Shown here one piece after another: positions 41,963 through 49,886 of a stretch of DNA of 64,000 bases. The stretch's first letter is position 1; each line of letters starts with the position of its first letter. Origin of the DNA: CAIWHR01 sp963734055 (GTDB taxonomy: Bacteria > Pseudomonadota > Gammaproteobacteria > Burkholderiales > Casimicrobiaceae); assembly GCA_963734055.1 (NCBI GenBank), contig CAVTFQ010000010.1, positions 110,266 to 174,265 of the forward strand, in the 5' to 3' direction. The position numbers and the translations under genes were made by a program. Under the pieces are notes generated by a model. The model did not search any database and was not told where the DNA came from. It was given only the letters and a program-made list of their open reading frames with translations.

Positions 41963-42202
41963 TCATGCGGTGCGCAGCGCCGACACCAGGGGACGCAGCG
42001 TCGCGTCCGCAGGCTCGGCGCGGCCCGAAAGCAGATCCCACAATTCGCCATCCGCGAGGTCGAGCAGCCGCGCGAGCTCTGCCCCCTCGCCGGCCGTGAT
42101 CGCCTCGCCGCGCGCGTCGAGGAAGCGCGCGAGGATCAGGTCGTTCTCGAGCATCCCGCGTCGGCAGCGCCAGCGTAGCCGCCTGAGCTCCGTCGCGTCC
42201 AA
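41963..42202 (-). CDS. sdhE: Succinate dehydrogenase assembly factor SdhE
   Basis: SdhE is a small protein needed to attach FAD covalently to SdhA. The core RLRWRCRRGMLENDLILARF contains the family RGM(x)E motif, followed by LLDLADGELWDLLSGRAEPAD. The start is uncertain. TTG 42202 has GAGG nine bases upstream and gives 79 residues, like known SdhE. GTG 42217 gives five more residues but lacks a ribosome site. The frame to 42334 looks spurious. It is placed between sdhB and gltA, as in related bacteria. Confidence 0.87.
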   Translation of the reverse strand: MDATELRRLRWRCRRGMLENDLILARFLDARGEAITAGEGAELARLLDLADGELWDLLSGRAEPADATLRPLVSALRTA

Positions 42203-42353
42203 ATCAGTCGTCCTCACCGGCGGCAAACGCCCGTGGAAGGCGGGCAGTCGGCCTCTGGGCAAGGCGCGGCGAGCCGAGCAGCGGAGCATAGTCAGATCCC
42301 ATGTGAGCAGCGCAGGCGAGTCGCAACGCAGCATCGGGGCCGAATGCGAAGCC

Positions 42354-43049
42354 TTACACAGTGCGTTTCACCATGATGTCCTTGATCTTGCCGATGGCCT
42401 TCGTCGGATTCAGCCCTTTCGGACAGACATCGACGCAATTCATGATGGTGTGGCAGCGAAACAGCCGGTAGGGGTCCTCGAGGTTGTCGAGCCGCTCGTT
42501 CGTCGCCTCGTCGCGCGAGTCCGCGATGAACCGGTAGGCCTGCAGCAGGCCGGCCGGTCCGACGAACTTGTCCGGGTTCCACCAGAACGACGGACACGAC
42601 GTGGAGCAGCACGCGCAGAGGATGCACTCGTAGAGCCCGTCGAGCTCCTCGCGGTCCTCGGGCGACTGCAGCCGCTCCTTCTCCGGCGGGGGCGTGTCGT
42701 TGATCAGATAGGGCTTGATCGAATGGTATTGCTTGAAGAACTGGCTCATGTCCACGATCAGATCGCGGATCACCGGCAGGCCCGGCAGCGGCCGGAGCTC
42801 GACCGGCTCCCGGAGCTCCTGCAGGTTCGTGATGCAGGCGAGGCCGTTCTTCCCGTTGATGTTCATCGCGTCGGAGCCGCAGACGCCTTCGCGGCAGCTC
42901 CGTCGGAACGAGAGCGTGTCGTCGACAGCCTTGAGTCGCATCAGCGCGTCGAGCAGCATCCGGTCGTGCGGATCGAGCGCGACGTCGTAGTCCTGCAGGT
43001 ACGGCTTCGCGTCCTTGCCGGGGTCGTAGCGGTAAACGCGGAACTTCAT
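42354..43049 (-). CDS. sdhB: Succinate dehydrogenase iron-sulfur subunit
   Basis: SdhB carries electrons from SdhA to quinone. The 231 residues contain all three cluster motifs: [2Fe-2S] in SCREGVCGSDAM plus CITNL, [4Fe-4S] in CILCACCSTSC, and [3Fe-4S] in CHTIMNCVDVCPKGLNP. ATG 43049 gives the usual start MKFRVYRYDPG. The much longer open frame to 44624 is antisense-free noise within sdhA. The 74-base gap to sdhA holds a hairpin element described separately. Confidence 0.96.
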   Translation of the reverse strand: MKFRVYRYDPGKDAKPYLQDYDVALDPHDRMLLDALMRLKAVDDTLSFRRSCREGVCGSDAMNINGKNGLACITNLQELREPVELRPLPGLPVIRDLIVDMSQFFKQYHSIKPYLINDTPPPEKERLQSPEDREELDGLYECILCACCSTSCPSFWWNPDKFVGPAGLLQAYRFIADSRDEATNERLDNLEDPYRLFRCHTIMNCVDVCPKGLNPTKAIGKIKDIMVKRTV

Positions 43050-43099
43050 TGGGGAAAACTTCTGATGGAGACGGGCCGGCGCGGCCGGCCCGATTTTGG
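43050..43099. repeat. Hairpin element shared with 47914-47964
   Basis: Read on the + strand it contains GAAAACT, TGGAGACGGGCC and GGCCCGATTTTGG, with a 6-bp inner stem (43072-43077/43087-43092). The same order and spacing occur after mdh. It occupies the sdhA-sdhB intercistronic gap, antisense to those genes. Confidence 0.55.
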
Positions 43100-43123
43100 A
43101 TTGAAGTAGGTTCGAGGCATGGC

Positions 43124-44887
43124 TCAGTAGGTGCGCGCCTTGGGCGGGAACGCGTCGACCGAGACCGGTTTCATGTTCACCGACTTGTACTGGAGCCGGT
43201 TGCCGTCGCGATACCAGAGCGTGTGCTTCAGGAAGTTCACGTCGTCGCGGTCCGGGAAGTCGCTCCTGGCCTGCGCGCCGCGCGATTCGCTGCGCGCTTC
43301 GGCGGAAACGACGGTCGCCTTGGCCGTCTCGATCAGGTTGTCGAGCTCGAGCGCCTCGACCCGCGCCGTGTTGAAGGTCCGGCTGTGGTCCTTGATCGCG
43401 CTGCGTCCCGCCCGCGCCTCGAGGTCCATCACCTGCCGCACGCCTTCGGCGAGCAGCTGCCGGTTGCGGAAGACGCCGCAATGGGCCTGCATCGTCTGAC
43501 GGAGATCGTGCGCCACTGCCGAGACCGATTCTCCGCTCGTCGCCGCATCGAGCCGTGCGAGGCGCGCCCGCGACGCGTCTCCGGCGTCCTTCGGCAGCGG
43601 CTTGTGCGATTGCCGCGGCAGCGCCTGGTCGACGATGAAGTTGCCGGCGGCGCGACCGAACACGACGATGTCGAGGAGCGAATTCGTCCCCAGCCGGTTC
43701 GCGCCGTGCACCGACACGCAGGCGCATTCGCCGACCGCGAAGAGGCCGTTCACCACGGCACGGTCGTCGCCGCCTTTCGGCGCGACGACCTGTCCGTGGA
43801 CGTTCGTCGGGACGCCGCCCATCTGGTAATGGATCGTCGGTACGACGGGGATCGGCTCCTTGATGCAGTCGACGTTCGCGAACTTGAGCGCGATCTCGCG
43901 GATCGACGGCAGGCGCTTCAGGATCACCTCGGGCCCCAGATGGTCGAGCTTGAGCAGCACGTAATCCTTGTGGGGCCCGCAGCCGCGCCCCTCCTTGATC
44001 TCCTGGTCCATCGAACGGCTGACGACGTCGCGCGATGCCAGGTCCTTGGCGTTCGGCGCGTAGCGCTCCATGAAGCGCTCGCCGTTGCAGTTGAGGAGGA
44101 TCCCGCCCTCGCCCCGGACGCCTTCGGTGATCAGCACACCGGCGCCGGCGACGCCGGTGGGGTGGAACTGCCAGAACTCCATGTCCTGCAGCGGCAGGCC
44201 GGCGCGCGCCGTCATGCCGAGACCGTCGCCCGTGTTGATGAACGCATTCGTGCTGGCGGCGAAGATGCGGCCGGCGCCCCCGGTCGCGAGCATCGTCGCC
44301 TTCGCCTGCAGGATCATCACCTCGCCGGTCTCCATCTCGAGCGCGACGACGCCAAGGACGTCGCCGTCGGCGTCGCGCACGAGGTCGAGCGCCATCCACT
44401 CGACGAAGAACTGCGTGCGCGCGCGGACGTTGCGCTGGTAGAGCGTATGGAGGAGCGCGTGGCCGGTGCGGTCGGCTGCGGCGCACGCGCGCTGCACCGG
44501 CTTCTCGCCGAAGTTCGCCATGTGGCCGCCGAACGGCCGCTGGTAGATCGTCCCGTCGGGATTGCGGTCGAACGGCATCCCGAAATGCTCGAGCTCGTAG
44601 ACGACCTGCGCCGCCATCCTGCACATGTACTCGATCGCGTCCTGGTCGCCCAACCAGTCGGAGCCCTTGATCGTGTCGTACATGTGCCAGAGCCAGTTGT
44701 CCTCCGACATGTTGCCGAGCGATGCGCCGATGCCGCCCTGCGCCGCGACGGTGTGCGAGCGCGTCGGGAACACCTTCGACAGCACGGCGACGGAGAGCCC
44801 GGCCTCGGCGAGCTGCAGCGACGCGCGCATCCCGGAGCCGCCGGCGCCGACGACGATCGCATCAAACTTGCGCACTGGCAACGACAC
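43124..44887 (-). CDS. sdhA: Succinate dehydrogenase flavoprotein subunit
   Basis: SdhA oxidises succinate to fumarate with covalent FAD. The 587 residues have the FAD motif IVVGAGGSGMRASLQLAEAG and the flavin-binding His in SHTVAAQGGIGASLGN. The substrate-site residues lie in EFWQFHPTG and EGVRGEGGIL, followed by GECACVSVHGANRLGTNSLL. I use GTG 44887, whose G is shared with the sdhD TAG stop (TAGTG), which implies translational coupling. A later GTG at 44875 (VRKFDAIVV) is the main alternative. Confidence 0.95.
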   Translation of the reverse strand: MSLPVRKFDAIVVGAGGSGMRASLQLAEAGLSVAVLSKVFPTRSHTVAAQGGIGASLGNMSEDNWLWHMYDTIKGSDWLGDQDAIEYMCRMAAQVVYELEHFGMPFDRNPDGTIYQRPFGGHMANFGEKPVQRACAAADRTGHALLHTLYQRNVRARTQFFVEWMALDLVRDADGDVLGVVALEMETGEVMILQAKATMLATGGAGRIFAASTNAFINTGDGLGMTARAGLPLQDMEFWQFHPTGVAGAGVLITEGVRGEGGILLNCNGERFMERYAPNAKDLASRDVVSRSMDQEIKEGRGCGPHKDYVLLKLDHLGPEVILKRLPSIREIALKFANVDCIKEPIPVVPTIHYQMGGVPTNVHGQVVAPKGGDDRAVVNGLFAVGECACVSVHGANRLGTNSLLDIVVFGRAAGNFIVDQALPRQSHKPLPKDAGDASRARLARLDAATSGESVSAVAHDLRQTMQAHCGVFRNRQLLAEGVRQVMDLEARAGRSAIKDHSRTFNTARVEALELDNLIETAKATVVSAEARSESRGAQARSDFPDRDDVNFLKHTLWYRDGNRLQYKSVNMKPVSVDAFPPKARTY

Positions 44888-45240
44888 TACCGCGCCCCCC
44901 ACAGGATCTGGATCGTCCAGCCGAGATACGCGACGAGGAGCGCGAGCGTCGCCGCCTGCACGGCGAGCCGGAGCGCAACCGGCTTCAGGTAATCCATGTA
45001 GATCTCGCGCGCGCCGACCCAGGCGTGGTAGAGGAGCGCGGCCATCACCAGGAAGCTCGCGATCCTGAATGCGCCGTTGGCGAAGAGCGCGCGCCACAGC
45101 GCGTGGTCGATGCCGCCGTGGACGAGCGCAATGGCCGCGAGCAGCAGCGAATAGAGGACCATCACGATCGCCGTGACCCGCTGGGCGAGCCAATCGAAGA
45201 GCCCGTAGTGCGCGCCGACCGCCTGCCGCCGGGTCACCAT
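44887..45240 (-). CDS. sdhD: Succinate dehydrogenase membrane anchor subunit
   Basis: This 117-residue membrane protein has three transmembrane helices. It starts VGAHYGLFDWLAQRVTAIVM and has the haem/quinone-site pattern LYHAWVGAREIYMDYLKP (axial His, then Asp-Tyr), typical of SdhD. It overlaps sdhC by 7 bases and sdhA by one base, so the four sdh genes form one coupled operon. Confidence 0.93.
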   Translation of the reverse strand: MVTRRQAVGAHYGLFDWLAQRVTAIVMVLYSLLLAAIALVHGGIDHALWRALFANGAFRIASFLVMAALLYHAWVGAREIYMDYLKPVALRLAVQAATLALLVAYLGWTIQILWGAR

Positions 45241-45632
45241 AGCTTCGCCGCCACGGCCAGCGTCAGCGCGAGGCTGACGACGAACACGATCACGCTCGAC
45301 CGCCGCGCCGGTGCGAGGTCCACGCCGACGTGCACGTCGAGCAGCAGGTGCCGGATCCCGGCGCAGAGATGGTGGAAGAACGCCCAGGCGAGGCCCAGCA
45401 AGACGAGCTTGCAGAGCGGTTGGGCAAGGGTCGCGCCCAACGCGGCGTAGGACTCGTCCGATCCGAGGCTCGCCTCGACGCCGGCGAGCAGGAACGGGAT
45501 GCCGACGACGAGCAGCAGCGCGCCCGAGAGCCGATGCAGGAACGAGACGACGCTCGGCACCGGCATCCGAATCCGGAGCAGGTGCAGGTAGACCGGCCGC
45601 GCGGCCGGCTGCGGACGGTCAGCGGCGGGCAT
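45234..45632 (-). CDS. sdhC: Succinate dehydrogenase cytochrome b556 subunit
   Basis: This haem-binding membrane anchor has three transmembrane helices. I place the start at ATG 45632, giving about 132 residues beginning MPAADRPQPAARPVYLHLLR, which matches the usual (R)PxYLxL opening. The frame to 45698 adds a Pro-rich stretch. The SFLHRLSGALLL motif (quinone site Ser/His/Arg) and the haem ligand in FHHLCAGIRHLLLD are visible. It is the first gene of sdhCDAB. Confidence 0.92.
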   Translation of the reverse strand: MPAADRPQPAARPVYLHLLRIRMPVPSVVSFLHRLSGALLLVVGIPFLLAGVEASLGSDESYAALGATLAQPLCKLVLLGLAWAFFHHLCAGIRHLLLDVHVGVDLAPARRSSVIVFVVSLALTLAVAAKLW

Positions 45633-45820
45633 GGGAACCGGAGAGGAGCCCGCGCACGGCAACGCGGGCGGCGCGCGTTGCGGCAGTGGACGGGGCATTC
45701 GGACAACGCATCAGCGCGATTCGCTCAGGACCGGGTCGAGACGAACGTGAGGGGGACCGGCGCGCAATTCCTGGCGCCGCGCTGACACCGGTCCGCAGGC
45801 ATTGTGCAAAGCAGCAGTGG

Positions 45821-45826
45821 ATTATA
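45821..45826 (-). promoter_or_regulatory. Probable -10 element of the sdhCDAB promoter
   Basis: A perfect TATAAT lies on the - strand in the 254-base gap between gntR and sdhC, about 190 bases before the sdhC start. No good -35 hexamer stands 16-18 bases upstream, so an activator or extended contact may be needed. Confidence 0.45.
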
Positions 45827-45886
45827 GCGCGATTCGTCGCGCGTCCTCGGGTGCAGTCGCCCGCTTTGATCGGCGTCAACCTCGCG

Positions 45887-46618
45887 CTATCCGAGCCGTG
45901 TGAAATAGTGGTGGTCGCGCGTCACGCACAGCCCGCGTCTCCATTCGACCGGACGCCCGCCGTAGGTGAGCGTCACGCGGTCCACCGCGAGCAGCGGCGT
46001 GCCGGGCGCGATCCCGAGCAGTCGGGCGCTCGCCTCGTCCGCGGCGACGGCGCGCAGTTTCTCCTCGGCGTTCAGGCAGCGGACCCCGTATTGCGTCTCG
46101 AAGAAACCGTACATCGATCCGTGGTAAGCCTCGAAGCGAGCTTTGGTAAGCCCCTTGAACAGTGTGGCGGGAAGGGTGATCTCGTCCAGAACCGCCGGCA
46201 CGCCGCCGTACTCCAGGATCCGGCGCAGCACGATCACGCCGTGGCCGGGCCCGAGCGCAAGGATCCGCGCGACCTCGGCAGTCGCCTTGGCGCGGTGGAC
46301 GTCGACCAGCCGGCTCGCGGGGTACTCGTCCTTGCCGTCGTTGCGCCGGATCCGCAGGAACCGGAACATCGACGTCCGCTCCTCCGTGTGCGTCGCGACG
46401 AACGTGCCCTTGCCTTGCCGGCGTACGACCAGGTTGTCGGCGGCGAGCGCCTCGATGGCTTTCCGCACGGTCCCCTGGGCGACGCCGAACCGCCGCGCGA
46501 GATCGATCTCGCTCGGAATCGGCTCTGCGGGCCGCCACTCGCCCGCTTCGAGGCTCTTCTCGAGGAGGCCCTTGATTTGCAGGTAGAGGGGTTGGAATGA
46601 GGGCGAGGGATGCGTCAT
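45887..46618 (-). CDS. GntR family (HutC/UTRA) transcriptional regulator
   Basis: This 243-residue regulator has an N-terminal GntR winged helix (PLYLQIKGLLEKSLEAGEW, PSEIDLARRFGVAQGTVRKAI, RRQGKGTFVA) and a C-terminal UTRA ligand-binding domain (GVIVLRRILEYGGVPAVLDEI, ARLLGIAPGTPLLAVDRVT). It is divergent from mdh, and a perfect palindrome lies between the two genes, so it probably controls itself and mdh. Its position among TCA and methylcitrate genes suggests an organic acid or acyl-CoA effector, which is inference. Confidence 0.92.
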   Translation of the reverse strand: MTHPSPSFQPLYLQIKGLLEKSLEAGEWRPAEPIPSEIDLARRFGVAQGTVRKAIEALAADNLVVRRQGKGTFVATHTEERTSMFRFLRIRRNDGKDEYPASRLVDVHRAKATAEVARILALGPGHGVIVLRRILEYGGVPAVLDEITLPATLFKGLTKARFEAYHGSMYGFFETQYGVRCLNAEEKLRAVAADEASARLLGIAPGTPLLAVDRVTLTYGGRPVEWRRGLCVTRDHHYFTRLG

Positions 46619-46724
46619 CGACCCACCAGGGGACTTGCCGGAGCGGATCGCGCGGCAAGCGGCAAGCGGCCGCCGCTGCCCATTATCCCGCCCGGCCGAT
46701 CGGCTGTCTATCTCCTGTTTGATG

Positions 46725-46736
46725 TCTTATATAAGA
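46725..46736. promoter_or_regulatory. Palindromic operator candidate TCTTATATAAGA
   Basis: This is a perfect 12-bp AT-rich palindrome in an otherwise GC-rich 315-base divergent gap. It stands 11 bases upstream of the mdh -35 box and overlaps any promoter reading toward gntR. Outside a one-base break on each side the symmetry continues for two more base pairs. It is a likely binding site of the adjacent GntR protein. Confidence 0.6.
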
Positions 46737-46747
46737 TATATGACCGG

Positions 46748-46777
46748 TTGACAGGCGCGATGCCCCCCGCCTACAAT
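46748..46777 (+). promoter_or_regulatory. Sigma-70 promoter of mdh
   Basis: A consensus TTGACA (46748-46753) and TACAAT (46772-46777) are separated by 18 bases. Transcription would start near 46784, leaving a leader of about 150 bases before ATG 46934. The gene has a GAGGAG ribosome site (from AACGAGGAGCC) just before its start. Confidence 0.65.
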
Positions 46778-46933
46778 TCCACGTCGATCCCGAATACCGC
46801 TGCAGCGCATTTCCGGGGACGTCCCGCGCGTTGTCGCGTTGCAACAATCCGCCCTTTCGCGTCCCGGCCCTGTCCGTTTCCCCTCCGCGCGACGCCCGCC
46901 CTTTGCCCGTCCCCACCGTAACGAGGAGCCCCC

Positions 46934-47920
46934 ATGAAGAAGCCCATTCGCGTCGCCGTCACCGGCGCCGCCGGCCAGATCGGCTACAGCCTGCTGTTCC
47001 GGATCGCCGCCGGCGAGATGCTGGGCACGGACCAGCCCGTCATCCTGCAGCTCCTCGAGTTGCCGCTCGAGAAGGCGCAGGCGGCGCTCAAGGGCGTCAT
47101 GATGGAGCTCGAGGATTGCGCGTTCCCGCTCGTCGCCGGAATGGAAGGGACGGCTGACCCGGCCGTCGCGTTCAAGGATGCCGAAATAGCGCTGCTCGTC
47201 GGCGCCAAGCCCCGCGGTCCGGGCATGGAGCGCAAGGACCTGCTCATGGAGAACGCGAAGATCTTCATCGAGCAGGGGAAGGCGCTCGATCGTGCCGCCG
47301 CCCGCGGCGTGAAGGTCCTGGTCGTGGGGAACCCGGCGAACACGAACGCCTACATCGCGATGAAGTCGGCGCCGTCGCTGCCGAAGAAGAACTTCACGGC
47401 GATGCTGCGTCTCGACCACAACCGCGCGCTGTCGCAGCTCGCGGCGAAGAGCGGCAAGCCGGTCGGGTCGATCGAGAAGCTCTGCGTCTGGGGCAACCAC
47501 TCGCCGACGATGTACGCCGACTATCGCTTCGCGACCGTCGAGGGCAAGCCGCTCAAGGCGCTGATCAACGACGAGGACTGGAACCGCAATACGTTCCTGC
47601 CGACCGTCGGCAAGCGCGGCGCCGCGATCATCGCCGCGCGTGGCCTGTCCTCCGCCGCGTCGGCCGCCAACGCCGCGATCGACCACGTCCATGACTGGGT
47701 CATCGGCAGCAACGGCAAGTGGGTGACGATGGGCGTCCCGTCCGACGGCAGCTACGGCATCCCGCAGGACGTGATGTACGGCGTGCCGGTCACGACGGCG
47801 AACGGCGAGTACACGCGCGTCACCGGCCTCGAGATCGACGCCTTCTCGCGCGAAAAGATGGACGCGACGCTCCGGGAGCTCGAGGAAGAGCGCGCCGGCG
47901 TCGCCTCTCTGCTGGGGTGA
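46934..47920 (+). CDS. mdh: Malate dehydrogenase
   Basis: This NAD-dependent enzyme oxidises malate to oxaloacetate. The 328 residues are of the cytosolic-type MDH found in betaproteobacteria. The nucleotide motif is VAVTGAAGQIGYSLLFRIA. Substrate and catalytic residues lie in GAKPRGPGMERKDLL, VVGNPANTNAYIAM, RLDHNRALSQLA and VWGNHSPTMYAD (catalytic His). It heads a + strand cluster with a CitE-like lyase and the prp genes. Confidence 0.96.
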   Translation: MKKPIRVAVTGAAGQIGYSLLFRIAAGEMLGTDQPVILQLLELPLEKAQAALKGVMMELEDCAFPLVAGMEGTADPAVAFKDAEIALLVGAKPRGPGMERKDLLMENAKIFIEQGKALDRAAARGVKVLVVGNPANTNAYIAMKSAPSLPKKNFTAMLRLDHNRALSQLAAKSGKPVGSIEKLCVWGNHSPTMYADYRFATVEGKPLKALINDEDWNRNTFLPTVGKRGAAIIAARGLSSAASAANAAIDHVHDWVIGSNGKWVTMGVPSDGSYGIPQDVMYGVPVTTANGEYTRVTGLEIDAFSREKMDATLRELEEERAGVASLLG

Positions 47921-47964
47921 AAACTCCTTTTGGAGAACGGGCCGGCGCGGCAGGCCCGTCTTGG
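47914..47964 (+). repeat. Hairpin element after mdh, shared with 43050-43099
   Basis: The stem ACGGGCC/GGCCCGT (47937-47943 and 47953-47959) lies 16 bases after the mdh stop. It has the same flanks as the sdhA-sdhB element (GAAAACT upstream, TTGG downstream). It may weaken read-through from mdh into the lyase, but the tail is not T-rich. Confidence 0.55.
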
Positions 47965-47974
47965 CACTGACGAA

Positions 47975-48973
47975 ATGAGCAAAGTTGAACCGACGGTGGC
48001 GCTCTGGGGCGGCGAACGGCCGCTGCCGGCGCTCCCCGCCTGCGTCCACTACGCGGGCCGCGCGAAATTCGTCGAGAAAGCGCTCGCGCTGCAGGCCGAG
48101 CGCGGCGGCGACTTCGATGTCTCCGCCGACTGCGAGGACGGCGCCGCGGTCGGCGCGGAGCACGAGCACGCCCGCGCGATGGCCGCGCTGATCGCCGGCG
48201 AGTCGAACCGCTTCGACCGCGTCGGCGCGCGCGTCCACGACGTCCGCCACCCGTGCGCCGCCCAAGAGCTTGCGATCCTGCTGGGCGATGCCGGCGACCG
48301 GATCGCGTTCCTGACGACGCCGAAGGCCGAATCGGCGGGCGACGTCGAGCGCTTTCTCGAGCGCCTCGCGCTCGAGACGGCGCGACTCGGACTCGGTCGC
48401 GAGATACCGGTGAGCGTGATGATCGAGACCCACGGCGCGGTTCGCGACGCCTGGGCGATCGCCGCGCTGCCGGGCGTCGTGAGCCTCGACTTCGGAACCA
48501 TGGATTTTGTGAGCGCGCACCGGGGCGCGATCCCGCTCGCCGCGATGGAGAGTCCCGGGCAGTTCGACCACCCGCTCGTCCGGCGCGCCAAGTGCGAGAC
48601 GGTGGCCGCCGCGCTCGCGCACGCCGCGGTGCCCGCGCACGGCGTCACCCGCGCGCTGGACGATCCGGCCGCCGTGGCCGCCGATGCGCGCCGCGCCCGC
48701 TCCGAGTTCGGGTTCCTGCGGATGTGGAGCATTCACCCCTCGCAGATCGAGCCGATCCTGGACGCGATGCAGCCCGCCGCCGAGGAGGTCGAGGAAGCGG
48801 CCGGCGTGCTCGCGGCGGCGCAGGCGGCGGACTGGGCGCCCATTCGCGTCGGCGACGCGCTGCACGACCGCGCGTCGTACCGCTACTGCTGGTCAGTGCT
48901 GCAGCAGGCGAAGGCTGCGGGCGCCAGGCTGCCGGCGGCCGCCGCGGCGTTCTTCTCGTCGGCAGAACGATGA
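47975..48973 (+). CDS. HpcH/HpaI aldolase / citrate lyase beta-like CoA ester lyase
   Basis: This 332-residue TIM-barrel lyase is of the CitE/malyl-CoA lyase family. It contains the family segments FDVSADCEDGAAVG (acidic metal site), VSVMIETHGAVRDAWAIA, VSLDFGTMDFVSAH and MWSIHPSQIEPIL. Partner citrate lyase subunits are absent, so it is not part of a citrate lyase complex. It may cleave a malyl-, citramalyl- or related CoA ester. ATG 47975 is used; the open frame starts at 47930. Its stop overlaps prpB (ATGA). Confidence 0.85.
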   Translation: MSKVEPTVALWGGERPLPALPACVHYAGRAKFVEKALALQAERGGDFDVSADCEDGAAVGAEHEHARAMAALIAGESNRFDRVGARVHDVRHPCAAQELAILLGDAGDRIAFLTTPKAESAGDVERFLERLALETARLGLGREIPVSVMIETHGAVRDAWAIAALPGVVSLDFGTMDFVSAHRGAIPLAAMESPGQFDHPLVRRAKCETVAAALAHAAVPAHGVTRALDDPAAVAADARRARSEFGFLRMWSIHPSQIEPILDAMQPAAEEVEEAAGVLAAAQAADWAPIRVGDALHDRASYRYCWSVLQQAKAAGARLPAAAAAFFSSAER

Positions 48974-49860
48974 ACACGCGATCTGCAGGCGCCAGATTCC
49001 GCGCGGCGCTCGCCGCCGAGCGTCCGCTCCAGGTGCCGGGCGCGATCTGCGCCTACCATGCGATCCTGGCCGAGCGCGCGGGCTTTCAGGCGATCTACCT
49101 TTCCGGGGGCGGGGTGGCCGCGGGATCGCTGGGCGTCCCGGACCTCGGCATCAGCAACCTGGACGACGTGCTGACCGACGTGCGCAGGATCACCGACGCG
49201 TGCGCGCTGCCGCTCCTGGTCGACATCGACACCGGCTTCGGCGCTTCGGCGTTCAACGTCGCGCGCACCGTGAAGTCGATGGTCAAGTTCGGCGCCGCGG
49301 CCGTCCACATCGAGGACCAGGTCGGCGCGAAGCGCTGCGGGCACCGGCCCGGCAAGGAGCTCGTGCCGCAGAGCGAGATGGTCGACCGCGTGAAGGCCGC
49401 GGTGGATGCGAGGACGGACCCCGACTTCGTGATCATGGCGCGCACCGACGCGCTGGCGGTCGAGGGCCTCCAGGCGGCGATCGATCGCGCGGCCGCGTGC
49501 GTCGAGGCCGGCGCCGACATGATCTTCCCCGAGGCGATCACCGAGCTTGCGATGTACCGGCGCTTCGCCGAGGCGGTGAAGGTCCCGATCCTCGCCAACA
49601 TCACCGAGTTCGGCGCGACGCCGCTCTTCACGCTCGATGAGCTGCGCAGCGCGGGCGTTGCCGTTGCGCTCTATCCGCTGTCCGCGTTCCGGGCGATGAA
49701 CAAGGCGGCGCTCGGCGTCTACTCGGCGCTGCGCAAGGACGGCACGCAGCAGGCGGTCGTCGACACGATGCAGACCCGGGCGGAGCTCTATGACTGCCTC
49801 GGCTATCACGTCTACGAAGACACGCTGGATCGGTTGTTCGCAGCGCGAACAACCAAGTAA
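48970..49860 (+). CDS. prpB: 2-Methylisocitrate lyase
   Basis: PrpB cleaves 2-methylisocitrate to pyruvate and succinate, the last step of the methylcitrate cycle. The 296 residues are of the ICL/PEP-mutase family, with the substrate-gating loop KRCGHRPGKELV, metal-binding DIDTGFG and VHIEDQVG, and FPEAITELAMYRRFA. The start ATG overlaps the lyase stop by 4 bases and prpC begins 26 bases later with a GAGGGAG ribosome site. Confidence 0.95.
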   Translation: MNTRSAGARFRAALAAERPLQVPGAICAYHAILAERAGFQAIYLSGGGVAAGSLGVPDLGISNLDDVLTDVRRITDACALPLLVDIDTGFGASAFNVARTVKSMVKFGAAAVHIEDQVGAKRCGHRPGKELVPQSEMVDRVKAAVDARTDPDFVIMARTDALAVEGLQAAIDRAAACVEAGADMIFPEAITELAMYRRFAEAVKVPILANITEFGATPLFTLDELRSAGVAVALYPLSAFRAMNKAALGVYSALRKDGTQQAVVDTMQTRAELYDCLGYHVYEDTLDRLFAARTTK

Positions 49861-49886
49861 TCCGAATCACGAGAGGGAGTACTACG

